Below, one piece after another: positions 54,576-64,000 of a DNA stretch of 64,000 bases (positions are counted from its first letter, which is position 1; each line of letters begins with the position of its first letter). A program made the translations under genes and the position numbers. The DNA is from Erythrobacter oryzae (lineage in GTDB: Bacteria > Pseudomonadota > Alphaproteobacteria > Sphingomonadales > Sphingomonadaceae), in the NCBI RefSeq assembly GCF_030271515.1, contig NZ_JASCXI010000004.1, positions 434,001-498,000 of the forward strand. The letters are read 5' to 3'. The notes under the pieces are model-generated. The model saw nothing but the letters and a program-made list of their open reading frames with translations, had not been told where the DNA came from and made no database searches.

Positions 54576-56150
54576 ATGCAGCTCGCCGTCTGGACTTATG
54601 AAGGCCCGCCCCACGTCGGCGCGATGCGCGTGGCGACGGCGATGGAGAAGCTCCACTACGTGCTCCACGCGCCGCAGGGCGACACTTACGCCGACCTGCT
54701 GTTCACGATGATCGAGCGGCGCGGCAAGCGTCCGCCGGTGACCTACACCACCTTCGAGGCGCGCGATCTCGGCAAGGATACCGCGCAGATCTTCCAGGAT
54801 GCCGCGCGCGAGGCGGTGGCCCGCTTCAACCCCCAGGCGATCATCGTCGGCGCGTCGTGCACCGCCGAGCTGATCCAGGACGATCCGGCAGGGCTGGCCG
54901 AGGCGATGGGCCTGCCCATCCCCGCGATCCCGCTCGAACTGCCGAGCTACCAGCGCAAGGAAAACTGGGGCGCGGCGGAGACCTTCTACCAGATCGTGCG
55001 GCACCTTGCGGACACTTCCGTGACCCGCGCGCCGCGCGAAGGCCGCAAGGCGCGCGCCAACATCCTTGGCCCGACCGCGCTCGGCTTCCGCCACCGCGAC
55101 GATCTGGTCGAGATCAAGAAAATCCTCAGCGCGCTGGATGTCGAGATCAATCTCGTCGCCCCGCTGGGCGCCACCCCGGAGGACATCAAGACGATCGGCA
55201 ATGCCGACTTCAACATCGTCCTCTACCCTGAAATCGCAGATGAGGCCGCCCGCTGGCTTGAGCGCACTTTCGCGCAACCCGCGGTCCGGACCATCCCTAT
55301 CGGCGTGGGAGCGACTCGCTCTTTCATTGCCGACGTCGCCGAGCTGGCAGGTGCAGATCCCACGCCTGCCCTCGGCGACACCTCTTCCCGGCTCCCGTGG
55401 TGGAGCCGATCGGTTGATTCGACCTACCTCACCGGAAAGCGCGTCTTCATCTTCGGCGATGCAACCCACGCGGTCGCCGCCGCGCGGATCGCGCGCGAGG
55501 AGCTGGGCTTCGAGGTCTGCGGCCTCGGCTGCTACAACCGCGAATTCGCCCGCGAAATCCGCGCCGAGGCCGCGCGTTGCGGGGTCGAGCCGCTGATCAC
55601 CGACGATCATCTCGCGGTGGAAGATGCCATCGCCGCGGCCTGCCCCGAGCTGGTGCTCGGCACGCAGATGGAGCGGCACATCGCCAAGCGCTTGGGGCTC
55701 CCCTGCGCGGTGATCTCCGCGCCCGTCCACGTGCAGGATTTCCCCGCGCGCCATTCGCCCCAGATGGGCTTCGAGGGCGCGAACGTGATCTTCGACACCT
55801 GGGTCCACCCGCTGGTGATGGGCCTCGAAGAACACCTCCTCACCATGTTCCGCGAGGATTTCGAGTTCTCCGACGAGGCGGGCGCATCGCATCATGCGGC
55901 GCATTCCCCGCGCAAGGCGGCAACGCCCGACCCCGTGTCGGAAGCCCCGGTCGAGGACATCCCCGCCCCCGCCATGGCGGAGGAAGGCGGCACGCTGTGG
56001 ACCGCCGAAGCCGAGCGCGAACTGAAGAAAATCCCCTTCTTCGTGCGCGGCAAGGCCCGTCGCAACACCGAGAACTTCGCCGCCGCCGAAGGGCGCCGCC
56101 AGATCGATCTCGAAACCCTCTACGACGCCAAGGCGCATTATGCACGGTAG
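54576..56150 (+). CDS. bchB: light-independent protochlorophyllide reductase subunit B
   Basis: A 524-residue NifK-like subunit beginning [20 protein letters not shown]. The Asp that replaces one cluster-ligand Cys is expected in the first 40 residues, and a Cys ligand is in [13 protein letters not shown]. The C-terminal proto-chlorophyllide reductase tail ([23 protein letters not shown] block, here [17 protein letters not shown]) is present. The frame is open upstream inside bchN but the ATG at 54576 is the true start. It overlaps bchH by 11 bases. Confidence 0.95.
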   Translation: MQLAVWTYEGPPHVGAMRVATAMEKLHYVLHAPQGDTYADLLFTMIERRGKRPPVTYTTFEARDLGKDTAQIFQDAAREAVARFNPQAIIVGASCTAELIQDDPAGLAEAMGLPIPAIPLELPSYQRKENWGAAETFYQIVRHLADTSVTRAPREGRKARANILGPTALGFRHRDDLVEIKKILSALDVEINLVAPLGATPEDIKTIGNADFNIVLYPEIADEAARWLERTFAQPAVRTIPIGVGATRSFIADVAELAGADPTPALGDTSSRLPWWSRSVDSTYLTGKRVFIFGDATHAVAAARIAREELGFEVCGLGCYNREFAREIRAEAARCGVEPLITDDHLAVEDAIAAACPELVLGTQMERHIAKRLGLPCAVISAPVHVQDFPARHSPQMGFEGANVIFDTWVHPLVMGLEEHLLTMFREDFEFSDEAGASHHAAHSPRKAATPDPVSEAPVEDIPAPAMAEEGGTLWTAEAERELKKIPFFVRGKARRNTENFAAAEGRRQIDLETLYDAKAHYAR

Positions 56151-59100
56151 TGTCGCCTCGGCCGCCTCGGTGGACCCGCGCGCACCCGTCCGGGTGGTGA
56201 TCGTCACGCTCGACAATCACCTCAAGGGCGCGGTCGACCGGGCCGAGGAGGCGCTGGCGAAGGAAGGCATCGACCTCAGCCTCCACGCCGCGAGCGAATG
56301 GGGCAGCAACGCGAAAGACCTTGAAGCGGTCAAATCCGCCATCGCCTCCGCCGACATCGTCATCGCAACGATGCTGTTCCTCGACGATCACATCCGCATG
56401 ATCCTCCCCGCGCTCGAAGCGCGGCGCGAGGAGTGCGACGCGATGGTCTGCCTGATGAGCGCGGGCGAAGTCGTGCGGCTCACCAAGATGGGCGGCTACC
56501 GCATGGACGCGCCCGCGAAGGGCCCGCTGGCGCTGCTCAAGAAACTGCGCGGCTCGTCGGGCAAGGACGGCAAGCCCAATTCGGGCGCAGGGCAGATGAA
56601 GATGCTGCGCCGCCTGCCCAAGATCCTGCGCTTCATCCCCGGCACCGCGCAGGACGTGCGCGCCTATTTTCTGACGCTGCAATACTGGCTGGCGGGCTCG
56701 GACGAGAACGTCGTCGCCATGGTCCGCGCGCTGATCGACCGCTATGCGGCGGGCGAGCGCCTCTATCGCCGCGGCATCACCAAGGCCGAAGCACCGCTCG
56801 AATATCCCGAGACCGGGGTCTATCACCCCGCCACCCAGCAGCGCATCTCCGAGAGCCTGCGCCTGCTGCCCACCGCAGCGGGCCGCGAGGGCACCGTCGG
56901 GCTGATCCTGCTGCGCTCCTACCTGCTCGGCCGCGACTGCGCGCATTACGACGGCGCGATTGCCGCCTTCGAGGCGGCGGGGCTGAAGGTGGTGCCGGTC
57001 TTCGCCGCCGGGCTCGACGCGCGCCCGGCCATAGAGAAATTCTTCATCGGCCCCGATGGCCGCCCGACGGTCGATGCCATCGTCAACCTCACCGGCTTCA
57101 GCCTTGTCGGCGGCCCGGCTTACTCCGACGCGCAGGCCGCGCGCGAAATGCTGGGCGGGCTCGACCTGCCTTACCTTGCGGCCCACGCCATCGAGTTCCA
57201 GACCATCGAGGATTGGGCCCACCGCCCGCAGGGGCTGCTGCCGCTCGAATCCACCATGATGGTCGCGCTTCCAGAGCTTGACGGCTCGACTGTCCCGCAC
57301 GTGTTTGGCGGACGCGCGGGGCAGTCGGGAGCAGGCTGCGGCGGATGCGAGCGCCGCTGCGCCCGCCCGCAATCGCACAAGGCGCGCCCGATGCAGGCCT
57401 GCCCTGAACGCGCCGAGGCGCTGGCGGCCAAGACCTTGAAGCTGGTTCGCCTGCGCCGCGCTGAACGGGCCGCACGCAAGCTCGCCATCGTGGTCTTCAA
57501 CTTCCCGCCGAACGCGGGCGCGACCGGCACCGCGGCCTTCATGGGCGTCCACGAAAGCCTCTACGCCACGCTCCAGCGCCTCTCGACCGAGGGCTATCAG
57601 GTCGACGTCCCCGAAAGCCTCGATGCGATGCGCGACGCGCTCTTGCAGGGCAACCGCGAGCGCTTCGGCACCGACGCCAATGTCGCCCACCGCATCCCGG
57701 CCGACGAACATGTCCGGCGCGAGAAGCACCTCGCCGAGATCGAAGCCGCATGGGGCCCCGCCCCCGGAAAGCAGCTGTCCGATGGCGGCAACATCCTCGT
57801 CCAGGGCGCGCGCTTCGGCAACATCTTCGTCGGCGTCCAGCCCGGCTTCGGCTATGAGGGCGATCCGATGCGGCTGCTGTTCGAGGGCACCTTCGCCCCG
57901 ACCCATGCCTTCAGCGCCTTCTACCGCTATATCCGCGAGGATTTCGGCGCGCATGCGGTGCTGCATTTCGGCACCCACGGCGCGCTCGAATTCATGCCGG
58001 GCAAGCAGGCGGGGATGAGCGGCAAGTGCTGGCCTGACCGCCTGATCGGCGATATCCCCAATTTCTACCTCTACGCCGCCAACAACCCCTCTGAGGGGAT
58101 GCTGGCCAAGCGCCGCTCGGGCGCGACGCTGATCAGCTATCTCACGCCGCCGCTGGCACAGGCCGGGCTCTACAAGGGCCTCAGCGAATTGAAGGCGAGT
58201 GTCGAGCGCTGGCGGGCGACCATCGACGACGCCGACCACGCGGGCGAGCGCGCCGATCTCGCTGCGCTGATCGCCGACCAGTGCGACGCGCTCGACATCG
58301 AATATCGCGACATCGGCGAACTGCCCGAGCGGCTCTATGAAATGGAAGAGGCCCTGATCCCGCACGGCCTCCACATCTTCGGCCGCAACCCTTCGGGTGC
58401 CGAGCGTGAGGATATGCTCGATGCGATGATGGAGGCGGGCAGCCATGACGGGCCGACGCCCGACCGCGCCCGCCTTGCCGCGCTGCTGGACTCGTCCGAC
58501 GAGATGGGCTCGCTGATCCACGCATTGGACGGCGGCTATGTCGCCCCCGCACCGGGCGGCGATGTTGTGGTGAACCCCGATGTGCTGCCCACGGGCCGCA
58601 ACATCCACGGCTTCGATCCCTTCCTCCTGCCGTCGCCCTTCGCCTGCCGGATGGGCAGCGAGCAGGCCGAGCAATTGATCGCGCGCCACGTGAACGGCGG
58701 CCAGCCCTTCCCCGAGAGCATCGCGATGGTGCTGTGGGGCACCGACAACATGAAGTCCGAAGGCGTCCAGATCGCGCAGGCGATGACGCTGATGGGCGCC
58801 CGCCCGCGCCGCGACACCTATGGTCGCCTCGCTGGCGCGGAACTCATTCCGCTCGAGCAGCTCGGCCGCCCGCGGATCGACGTGGTGGTGACCCTCTCGG
58901 GCATCTTCCGCGACCTCCTGCCGATGCAGACCCGGATGCTCGCCGAGGCCGCCCTGCTGGCGAGCCGCGCGCTGGAGCCCGAGGAAGCGAATTTCATCCG
59001 CAAGCACACCCTTGCCCAGATGGAAAAGCACGGCTGCGATCTCGAGACCGCCGCGCTGCGCGTCTTCTCGAACGCCGAGGGTGCCTATGGCGCCAACGTC

Positions 59101-59781
59101 AACCAGATGATCGAAGGCGGCGTCTGGGCGGATCCCGACGAACTGGCGAACGCCTTCGAGAGCAACAAGGGCTTCGCTTACGGCGTCAGCGGCAAGCCGG
59201 TGCAGCAGCGGGAACTTCTGCAAAGCGCGCTGGGCACGGTCGATTTTACCTACCAGAACCTCGAGAGCATCGAGCTCGGGATCAATGACGTCGACCAATA
59301 TGTCGATGGCCTTGGCGGCGTGACCCGTTCGGTGGCGCGCGCCAAGGGAGCGGAGACCCCGGTCTATATCCTCGATGCGACCCGCGGCAGCACCAAGGTG
59401 CGCACGCTCGCCGAGCAGATCGACCTCGAGGCGCGCACCCGCACCCTGAACCCCAAGTGGTTCGAGGGGCTGCTGGAGCACGGCTACGAAGGCGTGCGCC
59501 AGATCGAAGGGCACGTGACCAGCACGCTGGGCTGGTCGGCCACCACCGGGCAGGTCGCGCCCTGGGTCTACCAGAAGATTTCCGAGACCTTCGTGCTCGA
59601 TGCCGAAATGCGCCGGCGTTTGTCCGAGCTCAATCCCAAGAGTGCCGGGCGTGTGGCAGGACGGCTGCTGGAAGCCTGCGACCGCAACCTCTGGGCCCCC
59701 GACGAAGCGACGCTCGCCGCCCTGCGCGAAGCCAATGACGAGCTGGAGGACCGCCTCGAAGGCGTGTTCCCGGCCGAATGA
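56140..59781 (+). CDS. bchH: magnesium chelatase subunit H
   Basis: A 1213-residue porphyrin-binding catalytic subunit. Family blocks include [23 protein letters not shown] sequence near residue 825, [20 protein letters not shown] near 610, and the conserved Cys cluster in [12 protein letters not shown] ... [11 protein letters not shown] near 398-430. It binds protoporphyrin IX and inserts Mg with BchI and BchD. Length is normal. It begins inside the last codons of bchB. A very long antisense frame on the other strand is an effect of codon bias. Confidence 0.97.
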   Translation: MHGSVASAASVDPRAPVRVVIVTLDNHLKGAVDRAEEALAKEGIDLSLHAASEWGSNAKDLEAVKSAIASADIVIATMLFLDDHIRMILPALEARREECDAMVCLMSAGEVVRLTKMGGYRMDAPAKGPLALLKKLRGSSGKDGKPNSGAGQMKMLRRLPKILRFIPGTAQDVRAYFLTLQYWLAGSDENVVAMVRALIDRYAAGERLYRRGITKAEAPLEYPETGVYHPATQQRISESLRLLPTAAGREGTVGLILLRSYLLGRDCAHYDGAIAAFEAAGLKVVPVFAAGLDARPAIEKFFIGPDGRPTVDAIVNLTGFSLVGGPAYSDAQAAREMLGGLDLPYLAAHAIEFQTIEDWAHRPQGLLPLESTMMVALPELDGSTVPHVFGGRAGQSGAGCGGCERRCARPQSHKARPMQACPERAEALAAKTLKLVRLRRAERAARKLAIVVFNFPPNAGATGTAAFMGVHESLYATLQRLSTEGYQVDVPESLDAMRDALLQGNRERFGTDANVAHRIPADEHVRREKHLAEIEAAWGPAPGKQLSDGGNILVQGARFGNIFVGVQPGFGYEGDPMRLLFEGTFAPTHAFSAFYRYIREDFGAHAVLHFGTHGALEFMPGKQAGMSGKCWPDRLIGDIPNFYLYAANNPSEGMLAKRRSGATLISYLTPPLAQAGLYKGLSELKASVERWRATIDDADHAGERADLAALIADQCDALDIEYRDIGELPERLYEMEEALIPHGLHIFGRNPSGAEREDMLDAMMEAGSHDGPTPDRARLAALLDSSDEMGSLIHALDGGYVAPAPGGDVVVNPDVLPTGRNIHGFDPFLLPSPFACRMGSEQAEQLIARHVNGGQPFPESIAMVLWGTDNMKSEGVQIAQAMTLMGARPRRDTYGRLAGAELIPLEQLGRPRIDVVVTLSGIFRDLLPMQTRMLAEAALLASRALEPEEANFIRKHTLAQMEKHGCDLETAALRVFSNAEGAYGANVNQMIEGGVWADPDELANAFESNKGFAYGVSGKPVQQRELLQSALGTVDFTYQNLESIELGINDVDQYVDGLGGVTRSVARAKGAETPVYILDATRGSTKVRTLAEQIDLEARTRTLNPKWFEGLLEHGYEGVRQIEGHVTSTLGWSATTGQVAPWVYQKISETFVLDAEMRRRLSELNPKSAGRVAGRLLEACDRNLWAPDEATLAALREANDELEDRLEGVFPAE

Positions 59782-59795
59782 CCAAGGGATCTTGA

Positions 59796-60694
<899 letters not shown>

Positions 60695-60695
<1 letters not shown>

Positions 60696-61399
60696 TGGCG
60701 AGCCGCAACCCTTCCGAATATGACGACCGCCGCGAGGCGCTGGCGACCTATTTCGACAGCACCGCGCGCCAGGCGTGGATCGACCTCACTTCGGACACCA
60801 AGGTCTCCGGCATCCGCGCCACGGTGCGCGCCGGGCGCGATGCGATGCGCGCCACGCTGCTGGACTGGCTGCCGACCGACCTTCGGCGCACGAAGCTCCT
60901 CGATGCGGGCTGCGGCACGGGCTCGCTCGCGGTCGCGGCTGCCTGCCGGGGCGCGGAAGTCACCGGGATCGACGTGGCCGCAGGGCTGGTCGAGGTGGCG
61001 CGCGAGCGCACGCCGTCCTTCATCGGGCACGGCCGCATCCACTGGCGCTCGGGCGACATGCTCGACCCCGAGCTTGGCACCTTCGCCCACGTGGTGGCGA
61101 TGGACTCGCTGATCCATTACGAGCCCGAGGATCTGGTCGCCGCCCTCAGCGCACTGGCGCAGCGCACCACCGGCTCGATCCTCTTCACCTTCGCCCCGCG
61201 CACCACGCTGCTCGCGGCGATGCACACCGTCGGCAAGGCCTTCCCCAAGTCCGACCGCTCGCCCGCGATCGTGCCGGTCGCCGAAGGCGAGCTGCGCGAA
61301 CGCCTCACGCGGCTCCAGGGCTGGAGCATCGGCCGCACCCAACGCATCTCGAGCGGGTTCTACACCTCGCAGGCGCTCGAACTGGTGCGGCACGGATGA
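60695..61399 (+). CDS. bchM: Mg-protoporphyrin IX O-methyltransferase
   Basis: A 234-residue SAM-dependent methyltransferase with the SAM motif KLLDAGCGTGSLAVAAA near residue 69 and the family blocks DDRREALATYFDSTA at the start and IVPVAEGELRERL near the end. It methylates the C13 propionate of Mg-protoporphyrin IX after BchH. Start and stop overlap bchL and lhaA by one and four bases. Confidence 0.95.
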
Positions 61400-62841
61400 A
61401 CCGCCCCGCTCGCCAGGATGCTCCGCAGAGCTTTGCCGAACTGCTGTTTCGGCTGCTCCCGTTTGCGGACGCGGCGAGCACCGACCTGCCCCTGCCGCGC
61501 CTGCTTCGCCTGTCGCTGTTCCAGTTCAGCGTCGGCATGGCGACGGTGCTGCTGAACGGCACCCTCAACCGCGTGATGGTGGTCGAGCTCGGCACGCCCA
61601 CCTGGCTGGTGGCGATGCTGATCGCGGTGCCGCTGCTGGTCGCCCCGTTCCGCGCGCTGATCGGGCACAAGTCCGACACCCACCGCTCGGTGCTCGGCTG
61701 GCGGCGGGTGCCCTATATCTGGTTCGGCTCGATGATGCAGTTCGGCGGGCTGGCGATCATGCCCTTCGCGCTGCTGCTGCTGAAGGGCGAGGCAAACTTC
61801 ACGCTCGGCATGGTCGCTGCGGCGGCCTCGTTCCTGCTGACCGGCGTGGGCTTCCACACCACCCAGACCGCCGGCCTCGCGCTGGTCTCGGACCTCGCGC
61901 CCGAGGACAAGCGCGCCCGCGCCGTGGCGCTGCACTACGTGATGCTGCTGGTCGGCATGATGTTCTCCGCCTTCGTGATCGGCGGCGTGCTGGCCGATTT
62001 CACGAACACCAAGCTGGTGCAGGTGATCCAGGGCTGCGCGGTGCTGACGATCATCATCAACGTGATCGCGATCTGGAAGCAGGAAGCGCGCAACCCGGCG
62101 ATCACCAAGGGCAAGCAGCCGGGCGCGCCGAGCTTCTCGCAGCTGTGGAACGATTTCGTGAAGAGCGGCCGCAATGCGCGCCTCCTCACCGCGATCGGCA
62201 TCGGCGCGGCAGGATTTGCGATGCAGGACGCGCTGCTTGAGCCCTATGGCGGCGAGATCCTCGGCCTGTCGGTCGGGGCGACCACCGGGCTGACCGGAGC
62301 CTGGGCGTTCGGATCGCTGTGCGGCTTCATGCTCTCGGGCCGGGCGCTCGCGCGCGGGTGGGACCCGCTGCGGCTTGCAGGCGCGGGGCTGGTTGTGGGC
62401 ATCAACGCCTTCCTCGTGGTGCTGTTCGCCGGGCCCTTCGCGGCGCCGCTGATGCTCTATGCAGGCGCAATGGGGATCGGGGTCGGCCTCGGACTGTTCT
62501 CGGTCGGCACGCTTATGGAAGCGATGAACCTTGCCGAAAGCGACACGGCAGGCCTGGCGCTGGGCGCATGGGGCGCGGTGCAGGCGAGCTGCGCGGGCCT
62601 CGGCATCGCGGTCGGCGGGCTGCTGCGCGATGCGGTCGCGGCGCTGCTCCAGAGCAACCATGTCGCCGCCAGCATGGCGACGCGCGCCACCGGCTACGGC
62701 ACTGTCTATATTCTCGAAATCGCGCTGCTCCTGGCGGGCCTTGCCGCCATCGGGCCCCTTGTGGGCTACCAGCGCCAACCTGCCTCGGGGGAAGGGGATC
62801 CCCTCGCGCGGCCGTTCGGACTTGCGGAGTTTCCGACATGA
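61396..62841 (+). CDS. lhaA: LH1 assembly factor LhaA (PucC family)
   Basis: A 481-residue twelve-helix membrane protein of the BCD/PucC family: LFQFSVGMATVLLNGTLNRVMVVELGTPTWLVAMLIAVPLL at the start, FRALIGHKSDTHRSVLGWRRVPYIWFGSMMQFGG, and GFHTTQTAGLALVSDLAPE. LhaA helps insert bacteriochlorophyll and assemble LH1. Position between bchM and puhA is standard. The longer open frame from 60775 is bchM shadow. Confidence 0.94.
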   Translation: MNRPARQDAPQSFAELLFRLLPFADAASTDLPLPRLLRLSLFQFSVGMATVLLNGTLNRVMVVELGTPTWLVAMLIAVPLLVAPFRALIGHKSDTHRSVLGWRRVPYIWFGSMMQFGGLAIMPFALLLLKGEANFTLGMVAAAASFLLTGVGFHTTQTAGLALVSDLAPEDKRARAVALHYVMLLVGMMFSAFVIGGVLADFTNTKLVQVIQGCAVLTIIINVIAIWKQEARNPAITKGKQPGAPSFSQLWNDFVKSGRNARLLTAIGIGAAGFAMQDALLEPYGGEILGLSVGATTGLTGAWAFGSLCGFMLSGRALARGWDPLRLAGAGLVVGINAFLVVLFAGPFAAPLMLYAGAMGIGVGLGLFSVGTLMEAMNLAESDTAGLALGAWGAVQASCAGLGIAVGGLLRDAVAALLQSNHVAASMATRATGYGTVYILEIALLLAGLAAIGPLVGYQRQPASGEGDPLARPFGLAEFPT

Positions 62842-62875
62842 ATACCCGTGCCCGCCTGACCATCCCGTCCCTTTG

Positions 62876-62896
62876 CCCGGCTTCGCCTCAGCCGGG
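62876..62896 (+). other. hairpin between lhaA and puhA
   Basis: CCCGGCT (62876-62882) pairs with AGCCGGG (62890-62896), followed by TTCTTCC. It lies in the 78-base lhaA-puhA gap, the widest gap within this superoperon, and could weaken readthrough or stabilise the puhA message. Confidence 0.6.
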
Positions 62897-62919
62897 TTCT
62901 TCCATGAGAGGAATATGAA

Positions 62920-63729
62920 ATGAACGCTGCCTATATCGTCGGCACCTTCGATGTTGCCGAACTCGCCTTCCTGCTGTTCTTCGGCTTCTTCGTCGCGCTG
63001 GTCTTCTACCTCAACAAGGAAAGCCGCCGCGAAGGCTACCCGCTCGAGGACGAGGTCACCGGCGTTGTCGAGAACGACAGCAGCCTGTTCGACGGCGACA
63101 AGAAGGTCTTCCCGCTGCCCCACGGCCGCGGCACCTATGTGCCCGAGGACGTCGCCCGCGACGACGTGAACGTCCCCGCGGTCCAGGCCTTCCGCGCCGG
63201 CGGCGCGCCCTGGGTGCCGACCGGCAACGCAATGGCTGACGGCATGGGCCCGGCCGCCTTCGCCAACCGCGCGAAGTATCCCGACCTCACCTTCGACGGC
63301 AAGCCGCGCATCGTGCCGATCGCGCAGAGCCACGAGCTGGTGATCGCGCCCAATGATCCGCAGCTCGTCGGCTACCCCGTGGTCGCCGCCGACGGCGTCA
63401 CCGTCGGCACGGTGAGCGACATCTGGGTCGACCAGGCCGAGCACATGGTGCGCTATCTCGAAATCGAGCTGACCGGCGGCAAGAAGGTCATGGCGCCGAT
63501 GATGGTCGCGGTGGTGCACGGCAACAGCCTGCTGGCGGCGATCCTGCCGACCACCAGCGACGAGAAGGACTACGTCGAGATCGACGCGATCACCGCCGCG
63601 CAGTTCGAGGGCGTTCCCGCGCTCGAGACCCCCGGCACCATCACCCGCTACGAGGAAGACCGCATCCAGGCCTACTTCGGCGGGGGCTACATGTATGCCA
63701 CTCCCGAAAGGTCGGAAGCATGGATCTGA
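62920..63729 (+). CDS. puhA: photosynthetic reaction centre H subunit
   Basis: A 269-residue protein with one membrane helix (about residues 14-33, LAFLLFFGFFVALVFYLNKE), then the cytoplasmic PRC-barrel domain (PLPHGRGTYVPED, YPVVAADGVTVGTVSDIWVDQAEHMVRYLEIEL). It caps the L/M core on the cytoplasmic side and guides proton delivery to QB. GAGAGGAA precedes the ATG. The stop overlaps the puhB start by 10 bases. Confidence 0.97.
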   Translation: MNAAYIVGTFDVAELAFLLFFGFFVALVFYLNKESRREGYPLEDEVTGVVENDSSLFDGDKKVFPLPHGRGTYVPEDVARDDVNVPAVQAFRAGGAPWVPTGNAMADGMGPAAFANRAKYPDLTFDGKPRIVPIAQSHELVIAPNDPQLVGYPVVAADGVTVGTVSDIWVDQAEHMVRYLEIELTGGKKVMAPMMVAVVHGNSLLAAILPTTSDEKDYVEIDAITAAQFEGVPALETPGTITRYEEDRIQAYFGGGYMYATPERSEAWI

Positions 63730-64000
63730 AGTCCAAAGCGGACGTGATGGCAGCAGCACCGGGGGCAGCGGCGGAAACGCCGCTGCCGGCCGGCAGCTTC
63801 GATCACGCCGCGCTCGAGAATGACGGCCCCAAGGCCTTCGGCGACCGCATGGGCACGCCGCAGCCTGACGAACGCGTGCTGTGGAAGGGCCGGCCGCAGT
63901 TCGGCCTGCTCGCGCGCACCGCGTTCCACGGCCGCAGCGCGAGCGCCTACATGGCCGCGCTGGTGGTGATCGCACTGGTGACGGGCCGCAACGATGCGGC
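63720..64000 (+). CDS. puhB: reaction-centre assembly protein PuhB, 3' end outside window
   Basis: The first 93 codons are present. A polar Ala-rich N-terminus is followed by the PuhB block DERVLWKGRPQFGLLARTAFHGRSASAYMAALVVIALV, in which the last part is the first membrane segment. PuhB is a PH-domain-like membrane protein that helps RC assembly. The ATG lies within the end of puhA. Confidence 0.88.
   Translation, partial: MDLKSKADVMAAAPGAAAETPLPAGSFDHAALENDGPKAFGDRMGTPQPDERVLWKGRPQFGLLARTAFHGRSASAYMAALVVIALVTGRNDA

Noticed and set aside
55840..59514. 1224-residue open frame antisense to bchB/bchH
   Set aside because: It mirrors the codon bias of bchH, has Arg/His/Gly/Asp-rich low-complexity content and no recognisable domain.

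Overview
This window is GC-rich alphaproteobacterial chromosome. It holds most of a photosynthesis gene cluster (PGC) of the kind found in aerobic anoxygenic phototrophs of the Sphingomonadales (Erythrobacter/Porphyrobacter-like). The reasons are the gene order bchIDO - crtCDF - bchCXYZ - pufBALM - tspO - bchP/bch2/bchG - ppsR/aerR - bchFNBHLM - lhaA - puhAB, a puf operon ending at pufM without pufC, a spheroidene/spirilloxanthin-type carotenoid set (crtC, crtD, crtF), and neighbouring OAR-like TonB-receptor genes. The assignment rests on gene content and remembered family features; no database search was run.

Region 1 (1-7 kb) is housekeeping: the 3' part of a Tat-exported Gfo/Idh/MocA oxidoreductase, a membrane protein read directly behind a tRNA-Arg(TCT), a YhhQ-type queuosine-precursor transporter, and a ppk-ppx polyphosphate operon. 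Region 2 (7-15.6 kb) is a reverse-strand virB-type secretion operon (virB1-2-3-4-6-9-10-11) with no virB5, virB7, virB8 or virD4, preceded by a small TPR protein. Region 3 (15.6-21.2 kb) has an AT-rich control region with Pho-box-like repeats, a secreted lipoprotein, a large TonB-dependent receptor and a PhoB-family regulator with a degenerate receiver domain. Region 4 (21.2-28.8 kb) carries an SDR, an acyl-CoA dehydrogenase, a membrane protein, a ferredoxin-NADP reductase, and an Fe(III) ABC transporter split between divergent strands, with a Fur-like box.

Region 5 (28.8-64 kb) is the PGC. bchIDO is followed by a 51-residue membrane ORF and two 23S rRNA modification genes. crtC/crtD read left and crtF reads right from one promoter region with a PpsR palindrome. 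bchCXYZ and pufBALM form a rightward superoperon. bchG-bch2-bchP-tspO-orf84 reads left, as does aerR-ppsR. bchF-N-B-H-L-M-lhaA-puhA-puhB reads right and runs off the window. The genes give Mg chelation (BchHID), methylation (BchM), the two nitrogenase-like reductions (BchLNB, BchXYZ), side-chain finishing (BchF, BchC), esterification and reduction (BchG, BchP), the RC-LH1 subunits (PufBALM, PuhA) and assembly factors (LhaA, Bch2, PuhB). Earlier and later steps (for example acsF, bchE/J, puhC, hemA, crtB/I/A) are not seen here.

Almost every junction in the PGC is a 1-4 base stop/start overlap (ATGA or TGATG), so translational coupling is the rule. Control appears to run through a few PpsR/CrtJ palindromes (crtD/crtF, bchC, bchG, bchF). 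The PpsR encoded here has only one cysteine. The most interesting open points are the missing canonical start of crtC, two small ORFs in the bchO and pufQ positions, an apparently leaderless bchG, the possible phosphate-responsive lipoprotein/receptor module, and the reduced VirB system.
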